Positions 1 to 8,401 of a stretch of 64,000 nt of DNA are shown here, one piece after another. Every line of letters starts with the position of its first letter. Within the stretch, counting starts at the first letter, position 1. Made by a program: the position numbers and the translations under genes. This DNA is from Nonlabens agnitus (GTDB lineage Bacteria; Bacteroidota; Bacteroidia; Flavobacteriales; Flavobacteriaceae), in the NCBI RefSeq assembly GCF_002994045.1, contig NZ_MQUC01000003.1, positions 403,501-467,500 on the forward strand, given 5' to 3'. The notes beneath the pieces are model-generated. The model had not been told where the DNA came from. It saw nothing but the letters and a program-made list of their open reading frames with translations, and did not search any database.

Positions 1-1
1 T

Positions 2-559
2 TTTGCCGCTCAAGGCGAAAAGGCAGCCTGTGGTAGTCCGCACGTTGACAATGTGGCGCCGTCCATCATAGGTGGTATGGTGATGCAAAAGGCCAGTGAT
101 CCAGCAGATTTTATTTCGTTACCTATTTTACCAGATCTGTATGCCGTGCTGCTGTATCCACAGATCATGGTGAAAACATCTGATTCCAGAAGCATTTTAA
201 AAGAAACCATGGCGGTAAGAACCGCAAGTGAACAGATAGGTTATATGGGGTCTTTCGTGTCGAGTCTGTATTTGCAGGATGTCGCATTGTTCAAGGCCGC
301 CATGCAAGATGTTGTGATTGAACCCATGCGCAGCATGTTGATTCCCAAGTTTGCAGAAATGAAAGCTGCCGTTCTGGATCAAGGCGCGTTAGCCTTTGGG
401 ATTTCTGGTTCTGGACCATCAGTGTTTACCGTGGTTCAAGGAAAGGAAATGACTGAAAAGATCCAACATTGTCATGAGACCATCTATAACACCACTGATT
501 TAGATTATAAAGTTTACATAAGTCCCATCAATGCCAACAGCGGCGCTATCATTCTTTAA
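2..559 (+). CDS. thrB: Homoserine kinase, C-terminal part (5' end outside window)
   Basis: GHMP-family kinase that phosphorylates homoserine to O-phosphohomoserine in threonine synthesis. The open frame runs in from the left edge, so the start and the ATP-binding N-terminus are missing. Visible are the CGSPHVDNVAP segment, typical of the middle of ThrB, and near the C-terminus the glycine-rich GISGSGPSVF loop of the GHMP C-terminal domain. The stop lies 9 bases before the threonine synthase start, so the two genes are almost certainly co-transcribed, giving the usual Bacteroidota thr order. The call rests on these motifs and the neighbour. Confidence 0.93.
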   Translation, partial: FAAQGEKAACGSPHVDNVAPSIIGGMVMQKASDPADFISLPILPDLYAVLLYPQIMVKTSDSRSILKETMAVRTASEQIGYMGSFVSSLYLQDVALFKAAMQDVVIEPMRSMLIPKFAEMKAAVLDQGALAFGISGSGPSVFTVVQGKEMTEKIQHCHETIYNTTDLDYKVYISPINANSGAIIL

Positions 560-568
560 AAACTGATC

Positions 569-1849
569 ATGAAATTTATTAGTACCACACCTAACGAAGA
601 ACGTGTAAGCTTTAAAACAGCCGTACTTAATGGCTTGACTCAAAATGGTGCCCTTTATTTTCCAGAGGAGATTCCGCAATTGCCATCCAGCTTTTTTGAG
701 AACATAGAAAACCTTTCTGATCACGAGATAGCCTTTACCGCATTACAACCTTACGTACAAGAAAACCTTTCTGATGCTGATTTGAAATGGATCATTGAAG
801 ATGCCATCAATTTTCCGACGCCGGTCAAGCATATTAGAGAAGCCACTTACGTTTTGGAACTCTTCCACGGCCCGACGGAATCCTTTAAAGACGTAGGTGC
901 TCGATTCATGTCTCGTTGCTTATCTAAATTTGAAAAGAGTAACGATAAAGAGATTACCATTTTGGTAGCGACTTCTGGAGATACAGGCAGCGCTGTGGCC
1001 AGCGGTTTCTATGATGTGGAAGGTGTGAATGTAAAAATACTCTTCCCCAAGGATAAGGTAAGTCCTTATCAAGAACGTCAAATGACCAGTTTAGGGAAAA
1101 ACATCAAGGCCATTGAAGTGGACGGTACTTTTGATGATTGCCAGCGCATGGTGAAGCAGGCTTTTAATGACCACAAGTTGCGCAAGCAAGTAGAATTAAC
1201 CAGCGCAAACTCCATTAATCTTGCTAGGTTGTTACCACAAATGATCTATTACTTTCTGGCTTACAAACAGATTAAAAAAGAGCTCAAGGATAAATCTTTA
1301 GTGGTTTCCATACCATCAGGAAATTTAGGGAACGCATCCGCTGGCATACTGGCTAAGCATATGGGATTGCCTATCAAACGATTCATCGCGGCGCACAATG
1401 CTAATGATACCTTTACTGATTATCTCAAAACCGGTGAATACAAATCCAAACCATCGGTGCTCACCTTTTCCAACGCTATGGATGTTGGGAATCCTAGTAA
1501 TTATGAACGACTGGCTTACTTGTATGGAAGAAATCTAGGAGCAATGTCCGCACACATCTCTGCTGCCTCCATCACCGATGAGGAAACCGTACAAGAGATG
1601 AAGGACACGATTCAAGAAACAGGTTATTTACTGGACCCTCATGGTGCGGTTGGTAAGTTGGCTTTAGAGCGAAGCCTCAAGGAAGATGAATTAGGGATCT
1701 TTGTAGAAACCGCACATCCCAACAAGTTCCAAGACATTATCGTCAAAGCTGTTCCTGATCACGTCCTCACTGAAACCTCTTTGGATGGCTTTCACAAATT
1801 AAGCATGGATAATGATTACCAACAACTGAGAGATATTTTGCTAAGCTGA
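569..1849 (+). CDS. thrC: Threonine synthase
   Basis: PLP enzyme converting O-phosphohomoserine to threonine and phosphate, the last step of the pathway begun by the preceding kinase. The 426-residue length is normal for the long ThrC form. Lys107 in ESFKDVGARFM is the expected PLP lysine. SGDTGSAVASGF around residues 135-146 and SIPSGNLGNASAG around residue 250 match the phosphate- and PLP-binding loops. It starts with ATG just after the thrB stop. No strong terminator hairpin follows it within 130 bases. Confidence 0.96.
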   Translation: MKFISTTPNEERVSFKTAVLNGLTQNGALYFPEEIPQLPSSFFENIENLSDHEIAFTALQPYVQENLSDADLKWIIEDAINFPTPVKHIREATYVLELFHGPTESFKDVGARFMSRCLSKFEKSNDKEITILVATSGDTGSAVASGFYDVEGVNVKILFPKDKVSPYQERQMTSLGKNIKAIEVDGTFDDCQRMVKQAFNDHKLRKQVELTSANSINLARLLPQMIYYFLAYKQIKKELKDKSLVVSIPSGNLGNASAGILAKHMGLPIKRFIAAHNANDTFTDYLKTGEYKSKPSVLTFSNAMDVGNPSNYERLAYLYGRNLGAMSAHISAASITDEETVQEMKDTIQETGYLLDPHGAVGKLALERSLKEDELGIFVETAHPNKFQDIIVKAVPDHVLTETSLDGFHKLSMDNDYQQLRDILLS

Positions 1850-1980
1850 TTTAAGCAGCATTTTAGATTGCATTATAAAAATTCTTGGTTACAAATACGC
1901 AGCTACGATTATAAGGCAGTTGACGTATTGGGTTTTTTAATGAGGTGAGATAATTTTCGATCATCACTAAATCATCAATC

Positions 1981-2418
1981 ATGAAAAACGCAGTACTCTT
2001 ATTATTCTTTTTGACAATCTCTCAATTACCAGCTCAAAATACTCCAGAAGCATTGGTAGAGACCTTTTTTAAGGAACAGGCTTCTAAAGGTCCTGAAGTG
2101 GCACTCACCAACTTGTATTCCAATAATGAATGGGCCATTGACAATGCTGAAAGCATCAGTATACTCAAGAAAAAACTGGTCACTGCCGAAAATGTTTTGG
2201 GTAAAATGCATGGTCATGCACTATTGGGAGAAAAGAAACTTAACGATTACTTTGTCATCTATACCTATACAGCTCTTTACGATTTACAACCCATGAGATT
2301 TACGTTTCAGTTTTATAAGCCTAAAGATCGTTGGAAGACCTTTGCCTTTTCCTTTGATGAGAACCTCGACGATGAATTGGAAGCTTCCTTAAAGCTGGCA
2401 CCTCTGGCAGATCAATAG
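1981..2418 (+). CDS. Small secreted protein of unknown function
   Basis: 145 residues. The first 19 form a signal peptide with a hydrophobic core ending LPAQ, a common signal peptidase I site in Bacteroidota. The mature part is mixed alpha/beta, with an N-terminal stretch (PEALVETFFKEQ) like the opening helix of NTF2-like or DUF4864-like periplasmic proteins, then a strand-rich region with many aromatics (YTYTALYDLQPMRFTFQFY). That resemblance is weak and I give no function. It stands alone behind thrC with its own downstream hairpin. Confidence 0.75.
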   Translation: MKNAVLLLFFLTISQLPAQNTPEALVETFFKEQASKGPEVALTNLYSNNEWAIDNAESISILKKKLVTAENVLGKMHGHALLGEKKLNDYFVIYTYTALYDLQPMRFTFQFYKPKDRWKTFAFSFDENLDDELEASLKLAPLADQ

Positions 2419-2441
2419 TCACAACCTAAAAGTTTCAACAT

Positions 2442-2473
2442 AAAAAAGTCTTGGATTTTCTAAGACCTTTTTT
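2442..2473 (+). terminator. Rho-independent terminator after the secreted protein gene
   Basis: GTCTT (2448-2452) and AAGAC (2462-2466) form the core stem, flanked by an A-run on the left and seven T's on the right. It shares its core sequence with the tRNA-His terminator at 2709-2738 and may be a third, older copy of that unit. Confidence 0.7.
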
Positions 2474-2514
2474 GCTTCCGATAGGTAGCAGTGAATTGAG
2501 GTATCTCATTTAGT

Positions 2515-2607
2515 GTGGCATAAACGCCTCGTAACTAATTTCTTAAAGCCTTAAGAACATCCGTAAATTAAAAAAGGTCCTAGATTTCTCTATGATTTTT
2601 TCGGGTG
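2515..2607. repeat. Degenerate direct repeat, copy 1 (tRNA-His terminator unit)
   Basis: This 93-base stretch aligns without gaps to 2652-2744 at a fixed offset of 137 bases, with about 80 of 93 positions identical. The shared middle (ACATCCGTAAATTAAAAAAG) is unbroken. The copy contains a decayed version of the tRNA-His terminator: the right arm reads ATGATTTTTT instead of AAGACCTTTT. It ends at the point where copy 2 enters the tRNA acceptor stem. Confidence 0.85.
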
Positions 2608-2650
2608 CCTGCCTGCCGTCAGGCAGGGAAGACGGGACTTACCGCTCTAC
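2604..2650 (-). pseudogene. tRNA-His remnant split by a 20-bp hairpin insert
   Basis: On the minus strand this is the 3' end of a second tRNA-His. GGGTG is followed, after an insert, by GAAGACGGGACT (2628-2639), exactly the acceptor and T-arm sequence of the intact tRNA at 2741-2756. The rest is deleted down to a short CGCTCTA piece like the D-arm. The insert (2608-2627) is a perfect 8-bp inverted repeat, CCTGCCTG-ccgt-CAGGCAGG. Removing it restores the sequence of the intact copy across the junction. Confidence 0.75.
2608..2627. repeat. 20-bp perfect hairpin element
   Basis: CCTGCCTG, a CCGT loop, then CAGGCAGG. It sits exactly between two bases that are adjacent in the sister copy at 2744/2745, with no target duplication visible. 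A related but imperfect 20-mer interrupts another repeat at 9285-9304. Confidence 0.8.
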
Positions 2651-2651
2651 A

Positions 2652-2744
2652 GCGGCATAAACTTCTCGTCACTTGCTTCATAACGCCTTAAAAACATCCG
2701 TAAATTAAAAAAGGTCCTAGATTTCTCTAAGACCTTTTCGGGTG
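2652..2744. repeat. Degenerate direct repeat, copy 2 (intact tRNA-His terminator unit)
   Basis: Partner of 2515-2607. It holds the working terminator of tRNA-His and runs a few bases into the tRNA 3' end. Together with copy 1 it shows a tandem duplication of the tRNA 3' end plus downstream DNA. Confidence 0.85.
2707..2738 (-). terminator. Terminator of tRNA-His
   Basis: AAAAGGTC (2709-2716) pairs perfectly with GACCTTTT (2731-2738). On the minus strand the stem is followed by a T-run (A's 2707-2712). It lies directly behind the tRNA 3' end. Confidence 0.8.
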
Positions 2745-2815
2745 GAAGACGGGACTCGAACCCGCGACTTCCGGCACCACAAACCAGCGCTCTAACCAAC
2801 TGAGCTACAACCACC
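2741..2815 (-). tRNA. tRNA-His (anticodon GTG)
   Basis: The minus strand folds as a cloverleaf: D-arm GCTCAGTTGGTTAGAGC, anticodon loop TTGTGGT with anticodon GTG, and T-arm GCGGG-TTCGAGT-CCCGT. An extra G at -1 (2815) faces C73 (2741), the hallmark of histidine tRNAs. Odd points: the acceptor arms GTGGTTG and CTTCCAC pair at only five of seven positions, leaving adjacent U.U mismatches at 5:68 and 6:67, and the anticodon stem has two G.U pairs. With the damaged copy of its 3' end just downstream, the 3' half may have been replaced by recombination. Confidence 0.88.
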
Positions 2816-2922
2816 ATATCAATGTGAGTTTTTTTAAAGTGGATCTCAAGAATTCAACCACTAGCTGTTAAGCGGATGCAAATTTAATGCATTTCTGAAA
2901 ATGACAAATAGTTTTAGCAGAT

Positions 2923-3639
2923 TTATATCAAATCAAAAATAGAATCCACTGCTGGGTAGCGTTCCACCATGAAACCTTCTGCATGGTCTGTCCCTATAAG
3001 CCTACCTAAATTGGCAGCTCTATATCGTATGGATTCAAAGAAATTATTACTGCTTATGGGTGTGGACGGCTCATTACTTTCAGGATCAAAGAACTGTGAT
3101 TTGTAGGCCTTGACACTATCAATTTTAGTTTCCATAAAACCAGAGATGTCAATAACAATATCTGGATCCATGTCTTGCCATTGGATGTAATGATACACCT
3201 GTTTAGGTCTCCATGCCTCTTGCTGTTGACCTTCCAACTGGGTTTCAATCTTGCGTAAACCAGATAAAAAACAACTCACGCTGGTCAATTCTGATCCACG
3301 AGCGTGGTCTGGATGCCTATCTCTTATGGCATTACATATCACGATTTCTGGTTGGTACTTTCTAATGATCTCGACAATCTTTAACTGGTGAACCTTGTCA
3401 TTGGTAAAAAAACCATCGGCAAAAGCTAGATTTTCTCTTACAGCGACGCCCAAAACCTTCGCAGCATCTGCGGCTTCTTGATCCCGTATTTCTGGAGTGC
3501 CTCGAGTTCCCAGTTCACCTCTTGTTAGATCCAGAATCCCAATCTTTTTGCCTCTGGATGCTTCTTTAGCAAGCACACCGGCACAGCTCAATTCAATATC
3601 ATCAGGATGTGATCCTACAGCGAGTATATCTAATTTCAT
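2923..3639 (-). CDS. bshB1: Bacillithiol biosynthesis deacetylase BshB1
   Basis: LmbE/PIG-L family zinc hydrolase that deacetylates GlcNAc-malate, the second step of bacillithiol synthesis. The HPDD motif (residues 11-14) and RHPDHARG (from residue 108) give the zinc ligands and catalytic Asp. The 238-residue length is normal. I start at ATG 3639; a TTG one codon earlier is in frame but less likely. It lies 5 bases behind the trans-sulfuration enzyme, which makes sense because bacillithiol needs cysteine. The specific family is well supported by the GTRGTPEIRDQEA and GFFTND segments. Confidence 0.92.
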   Translation of the reverse strand: MKLDILAVGSHPDDIELSCAGVLAKEASRGKKIGILDLTRGELGTRGTPEIRDQEAADAAKVLGVAVRENLAFADGFFTNDKVHQLKIVEIIRKYQPEIVICNAIRDRHPDHARGSELTSVSCFLSGLRKIETQLEGQQQEAWRPKQVYHYIQWQDMDPDIVIDISGFMETKIDSVKAYKSQFFDPESNEPSTPISSNNFFESIRYRAANLGRLIGTDHAEGFMVERYPAVDSIFDLI

Positions 3640-3644
3640 CAAAT

Positions 3645-4799
3645 TTATCTTTTTCGGCTTTTTTCAAGAGCCTGTTCTAGGTCGTCCACTAGAATGTTGA
3701 GTTCTTCAATACCGACGGAAAATCGTAACAATCGGTCGCTTATTCCTTGTTGTGCGCGCTCTTCTGCCGTCATGAGGCTGTGCGAGGTCAACGCTGGAGA
3801 TAGGATGGTCGATTCCACGCCAGCAAGACTTAAGGCTGGTTTGATGACCTTTAGTTCTTCCAAGAAATCGTTGTGGTCGATGTGTGATTTCAATTCAAAA
3901 GACATCATGCCGCCATAGGCGTACATCTGTTTTTTGGCGATTTGATGATTGGGATGCGACTTCAATCCAGGATAGTTTACTTTTTTCATGTCTGGATGCT
4001 TCTCTAGGAAGCGTGCCAGTTTTAGCGCAGTTTTGGACTGTTGCTTTACCCGCAAGGCCAGTGTTTTAATACTGCGTTCCAGTAGATGCACGGTTACATC
4101 ACTCAAACTACCACCGTAATTTTTTGCGGTTTTCCATAAATACTCCATGTGTTTCTGCGTACCGCTAACGGTTCCTGCGCAAATGTCGCTGTGGCCGCCT
4201 AGATATTTGGTCGCGCTGTGAATCACCAGGTCAATTCCTAAACTTGCAGGATTTTGGTTGATAGGCGAGGCAAACGTGTTATCGATGGCGGTGATTAGGG
4301 AGTTCGCTTTCGCGAAAGCGGAAACCTTTTCAATATCTGTAATCTCCAATAATGGATTGCTAGGCGTCTCGATGTACAACATCTTGGTATTGTCCTGGAG
4401 CGCTTGCTTCATCGTGTCTTCATTGATGTGCTCCAGCATGGTGTAGGTGATTCCCACACGCTCAAATTCTGCCGCAGCAAAATGTGAAGTACCGCCGTAA
4501 ATCGCTCGCTGCATGATCACATGGTCGCCAGATTTGAGAAAGGCCATGAATACCGCACTAATCGCTGCCATACCACTACCAAAAATCAGGGAAGCCTCAG
4601 TCTGCTCCAAGGCGGAGATCTTTTGAGCCAGCGCCACCTGATTAGGCGTGTTAAAGTATCGTGGATACAGATTTGTTCCTGGACCTCGATAATCATAGGT
4701 GGTTGAGGTATAGATGGGCGCCGTAGCGCCACCATAAATCGTATCCTTGAGTTCGCCCGCGTGGACGCAGGTATAATTGACGTTTTTATTTTTTTTCAT
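3645..4799 (-). CDS. Trans-sulfuration PLP enzyme (cystathionine gamma-synthase/lyase family)
   Basis: 384-residue Cys/Met metabolism PLP enzyme. The PLP lysine is Lys198 in HSATKYLGGHSD; SGMAAISA and YIETPSNPLL are family motifs. Sequence alone does not separate synthase from gamma-lyase. A GTG six codons upstream (4817) is in frame, but ATG 4799 gives the better N-terminus (MKKNKNVNYTCVHAGE). It precedes bshB1 by 5 bases, so the pair may link cysteine supply to bacillithiol. The dispersed 16-bp palindrome lies inside the gene (4305-4320) and encodes AFAKA at residues 161-165, in a helix where a conserved motif would not be expected. Confidence 0.9.
   Translation of the reverse strand: MKKNKNVNYTCVHAGELKDTIYGGATAPIYTSTTYDYRGPGTNLYPRYFNTPNQVALAQKISALEQTEASLIFGSGMAAISAVFMAFLKSGDHVIMQRAIYGGTSHFAAAEFERVGITYTMLEHINEDTMKQALQDNTKMLYIETPSNPLLEITDIEKVSAFAKANSLITAIDNTFASPINQNPASLGIDLVIHSATKYLGGHSDICAGTVSGTQKHMEYLWKTAKNYGGSLSDVTVHLLERSIKTLALRVKQQSKTALKLARFLEKHPDMKKVNYPGLKSHPNHQIAKKQMYAYGGMMSFELKSHIDHNDFLEELKVIKPALSLAGVESTILSPALTSHSLMTAEERAQQGISDRLLRFSVGIEELNILVDDLEQALEKSRKR
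4305..4320. repeat. 16-bp palindrome CGCTTTCGCGAAAGCG, copy 1
   Basis: Exact copy inside the trans-sulfuration gene, read on the minus strand as AFAKA. Confidence 0.95.
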
Positions 4800-4867
4800 G
4801 CGATTGTCGTGTTGCACAAAGCTAACTGTTTTGCATGGAAAGATGTAATGGCAGTCTTAAATCTTAG

Positions 4868-6685
4868 TCATAGAGAATGTACCTTTGATTTAGTGAAGGC
4901 CTGATCTGTCAGCGATTTCATGAAGTTCACCAGGTCCTTTTGTTCCATTGCTGTTAGGTTCAAAGGATCTGGTGGTAATGTTTGAAACTCTTGATCTGTG
5001 ATGCCTATGCCACTACCACCGCCACGATTATAAAAGTCAACCACTTCTTCCAGTGTTTGATAAACTCCATTATGCATATAGGGCGCTGTCACCGCAACGT
5101 TGCGTATGCTGGGTGTTTTGAAAAAGTGTTTGCGGTTCTCTGTTTTCAAAAATTCATAACGGCCTGTATCTGGATCAATCGAGGCGTTTACCGTTAGGTT
5201 TTTTGAGGGAACTCCAAGATGTTCCAGTTCAGTCTCCATGAAGTCTGGTGGTACGGTGCCATTAAAAACGGGCGCAAAATGGCAGGTGGCACATTTAGCC
5301 TTACCCATAAACAGATTGAAGCCGTTGATTTCAGATTGGGTCAAGGTGTTTTCTTCATCACGCATATTGCGGTCCCATTTTGAATCCCAGCTGTTAAGAC
5401 TACGCACATAGTCTGCTATAGCTGTTCTAACCGCCAGTTGGCCTACTTCTTTGTGATACGCATCGGTAAATTGTTTGACTATGTCGTCATCCTTTTCAAT
5501 AGCGGCTGTGAAATTGTTGATGTCACTGTGGAACTCCGTTTCATTATTGATCACCGAAATGATTTGACCCTCGAGGCTTCCAGACCTTTTGTCGTAGAAG
5601 AAGCCGCGCTGGTAGGCAGCATAAGTCAGTGTTGGACTGTTGCGTTGTTGCCCTTTTGCTATAGGTCGACCATCGCTAAATGCAAGATCTTGTACATGGC
5701 AGGTAGCACAGCTTATCATACCATCCGACGATAAGCGTGTGTCGTTAAATAGTTGTTTGCCGAGTGTGATTTGCTGGTCTGTCAGCGGCGCGGGTTTGCG
5801 GTCTGCAAAGTAATCTAAAGACAGCGTCTCTTTAGAGAATAAAGTCGTTGCCTCATTTTTTATAGCAAGTTCTAATGGGAATTGTACTTCCCAATCTTGT
5901 GCGGTGGCTACCCAAAGCTCTAATAATGGATCGATGTCTTGTTTTAAAAAGGCATAGCGATCAAAGTTTTCAAAGGTACTTTGTGACAAGCGATGTTGCG
6001 CCTGATCAAGTTGGTGTTTCCATTTCTCCAGTAATTGCTCCTTTTTGAATTGTTGATGGTATAGTTGTAGTATTTGTTTCGCTTTCGCGAAAGCGATAAC
6101 CGCATCATCCAGGCTGCTCTCTAAAACAGGTGAGTCAAACCCAGTCACGCCGGTCAAAGCGCTGCGCACCAACTGCTTGCGAATGATCCAAAGTACATGG
6201 TATGGCTGGTAGTGACTTAAGTCTGTCGTTGATCTAACGAGCTGCAATCGCCGGCGCAGTGTCATTACGACATTATGGACTTTTGTAACATCTGGTGATT
6301 CAGTAAATAATATTTCTTCAAGGGTCTGGTAACTACTGGCTTTTTTGATCTTAATGTCTGTTGCGTCCTCTTCTTCTACTTTGAGAATGTTAGGCGCGTT
6401 CAAGGTTGTATAATTATTGAGGTCCTGAAAACTTAAAATAGGCTCGACGGATTTGAAATTCTCACGGGCGGTTTTAAAGGCTCGTTGCATTGAGTCTGTA
6501 TCAGTCATGCTTTCCATGACACTCAAAGAATGGATCGCCTGATCGAGATCTGATAGATACAGTTCTTGTAATTGCTCTAGCGGGCTGCGCTGTTGTTTCT
6601 TATAACTTTGCTCTTCTTTACAAGAGCTAATTAAAAATAAAAGGCTTGCGATGAAACAAGCCTTCTTTATATTTTGATAATTCAT
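4868..6685 (-). CDS. Di-haem cytochrome c peroxidase lipoprotein with imelysin-like N-terminal region
   Basis: 605 residues. A lipobox with Cys22 (LISSCKEE) anchors it in an envelope membrane. Residues about 30-285 are helical, and KSVEPILSF, LNAPNILKVEEED and YQTLEEILF resemble the imelysin-like region fused to some Bacteroidota peroxidases. Residues about 300-600 are the MauG/CcpA peroxidase fold, with two haem c sites CATCH at 326-330 and 465-469. Standard bacterial CCPs are about 320-350 residues, so the N-terminal half is an addition. It follows the PhoX-like gene by 4 bases and is surely co-transcribed with it. A palindrome copy (6080-6095) encodes AFAKA at residues 198-202. Confidence 0.9.
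   Translation of the reverse strand: MNYQNIKKACFIASLLFLISSCKEEQSYKKQQRSPLEQLQELYLSDLDQAIHSLSVMESMTDTDSMQRAFKTARENFKSVEPILSFQDLNNYTTLNAPNILKVEEEDATDIKIKKASSYQTLEEILFTESPDVTKVHNVVMTLRRRLQLVRSTTDLSHYQPYHVLWIIRKQLVRSALTGVTGFDSPVLESSLDDAVIAFAKAKQILQLYHQQFKKEQLLEKWKHQLDQAQHRLSQSTFENFDRYAFLKQDIDPLLELWVATAQDWEVQFPLELAIKNEATTLFSKETLSLDYFADRKPAPLTDQQITLGKQLFNDTRLSSDGMISCATCHVQDLAFSDGRPIAKGQQRNSPTLTYAAYQRGFFYDKRSGSLEGQIISVINNETEFHSDINNFTAAIEKDDDIVKQFTDAYHKEVGQLAVRTAIADYVRSLNSWDSKWDRNMRDEENTLTQSEINGFNLFMGKAKCATCHFAPVFNGTVPPDFMETELEHLGVPSKNLTVNASIDPDTGRYEFLKTENRKHFFKTPSIRNVAVTAPYMHNGVYQTLEEVVDFYNRGGGSGIGITDQEFQTLPPDPLNLTAMEQKDLVNFMKSLTDQAFTKSKVHSL
6080..6095. repeat. 16-bp palindrome, copy 2
   Basis: Exact copy within the helical region of the di-haem peroxidase gene, read as AFAKA on the minus strand. 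Confidence 0.95.
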
Positions 6686-6689
6686 ATGC

Positions 6690-8153
6690 TTATCTTTCTA
6701 AACCGCTGATAACGTATAATACACTTCCTTCTTTACTGCTATTGTTCACGTCATTTGCGGTAGGGTCTGTAAATGCAGAGCCGTCAGCTGGTTCCCAGCC
6801 ATGGTTTTGAGTGATGACCATGAAAGTTCCATCAATACCTACCACATCAGATACATCTATCATTCCAGTTATTTCCCATACGGAGTTCTCAGTACCTATT
6901 CCTGCAGCTGCAGCGCTCCTTTGATCACATTCCAGCACTGTTTTAAGTTGACCTGTAGAGATTTCATATTGATATAGTCGGGCATAGTGCTCTCTTACAG
7001 CATCATCAAAATAACCGTTAGGATCTTCCTGGATGTATACATAGTTTTCAGTCACTAGAACATTATCTGGGCTATGGAAACCCCAAGCTTTACCACCAAC
7101 CTTATCGCCGTCAAGTACACAGGTGATTGTTGCAGGGCCAGTTGGGTCATTTTCGTTTAAGGTTACTTTATAGATACGTCCGTAGGCAGTTCCCTTACCA
7201 ACTAATCCATTTGTTTTCCTTCCAGTTACGGTAAAATAAATCTCGCGCTGGTTGCTGGCATCGCCTCGTCTCCAGTCGATGTCTTCCAATCTTGAGAAGC
7301 CCATCACACCTTTTTGCTTAGCTTCTGCATCTAATAGATCAATGTTGCGTTGGTTCAATTCTACAAACTCTGCGGTATAAGATTGGCCTTCTTCCATGTC
7401 CATTTCAAAATCAATGCCTGCGGCCGTGACTTTAAGACCGTACAGATTACCGCTATAAAGATCTCCACGATTACCTACATACATTCCCAATTGACCAGAT
7501 GGTATATTGTTGTCAGAATGATCATCTCCTATAAAAGCAACCGTTTTATTGGGATAAGCATCTTTTCCTATCACCACAGCATTTTCAGTGGACCATTGCC
7601 CCATTGCGGTTAGTATCTCTGGAGTAGTTCTGGTAGAGGATGGTTTTGTTACTTCAGTTGCAAATACACCTTTAGAAGATCCGCCCCATTCACCACCGGA
7701 AAGATAAAGTGGCCCAAACCCATGCTCCTGTGGCGTAATTAAAGATCCACTGCATTGAGCTGTAGATGCTGTGGCCTCTGCATTAAGTATGTACTCGCCA
7801 GAAATAGGAGCAAAGGTCTTATCAAACTTGATGCGCGCAATGGAGTAGTCTGCCTCTATGTTGTTGATCAAGGTGAAATCTTCAGTAGCTTGATTGTAGA
7901 GAAGGCCAGCACCGTCTGCCATAGAACCGTAAACAAATTCAGGAGATGCATCGAGTTGATCTGCACTGGATAGTACTGAATAGATGTTTACACTAGAGAA
8001 TTCTGGAGTCGTCTTTAGAAAATTAGGAGTTACAGAATGAGATTTAAGAACAATATCATCGCCTTGAGCACCTGTTCTTGTCACCCCATCATCATCGTTG
8101 CAGGAAAGTAGTAAAAGTGTGGAAAGGCCTGCGATCAGAAAGTTGTTTTTCAT
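6690..8153 (-). CDS. PhoX-like (DUF839-type) lipoprotein
   Basis: 487 residues with lipobox Cys18 (LLLLSCNDDD). The body looks like a beta-propeller. SPDNVLVTENYVYIQEDPNG, SRLEDIDWRR and GRIYKVTLN match the style of PhoX/DUF839 alkaline phosphatase-like proteins, which use calcium and iron. Bacterial PhoX is usually longer and Tat-exported; this one is shorter and Sec/lipoprotein-exported, so phosphatase activity is unproven. It is first in an operon with the di-haem peroxidase. No predicted regulator lies next to it. Confidence 0.72.
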   Translation of the reverse strand: MKNNFLIAGLSTLLLLSCNDDDGVTRTGAQGDDIVLKSHSVTPNFLKTTPEFSSVNIYSVLSSADQLDASPEFVYGSMADGAGLLYNQATEDFTLINNIEADYSIARIKFDKTFAPISGEYILNAEATASTAQCSGSLITPQEHGFGPLYLSGGEWGGSSKGVFATEVTKPSSTRTTPEILTAMGQWSTENAVVIGKDAYPNKTVAFIGDDHSDNNIPSGQLGMYVGNRGDLYSGNLYGLKVTAAGIDFEMDMEEGQSYTAEFVELNQRNIDLLDAEAKQKGVMGFSRLEDIDWRRGDASNQREIYFTVTGRKTNGLVGKGTAYGRIYKVTLNENDPTGPATITCVLDGDKVGGKAWGFHSPDNVLVTENYVYIQEDPNGYFDDAVREHYARLYQYEISTGQLKTVLECDQRSAAAAGIGTENSVWEITGMIDVSDVVGIDGTFMVITQNHGWEPADGSAFTDPTANDVNNSSKEGSVLYVISGLER

Positions 8154-8379
8154 AATAAGATTGAATTAGTTTTTTATGTGGTCTAAAACTAGGATTTGGT
8201 TCATGAGGTGGTCTTATGTCACTTTTAAGGAAGTATGATTGAATTGTTATAGGTCTGGCGCATTCGTGTTATGCGAATGTTGTATAAATGAAAAATCCTT
8301 TTGTAGACTGCGTGAATCGAGAGACTTGGAGAAACGAGATTTTCTTAAATCCTTAACTAGAGTGATCATAAGGTGATTT

Positions 8380-8387
8380 TATCTTTG
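8380..8387 (+). promoter_or_regulatory. Bacteroidota-type -7 box (TATCTTTG)
   Basis: Perfect match to TAnnTTTG, 14 bases before the ATG at 8402. No clear TTG -33 element is seen at the right distance, so confidence is moderate. Confidence 0.5.
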
Positions 8388-8401
8388 ATCAAAACACAAT
8401 C

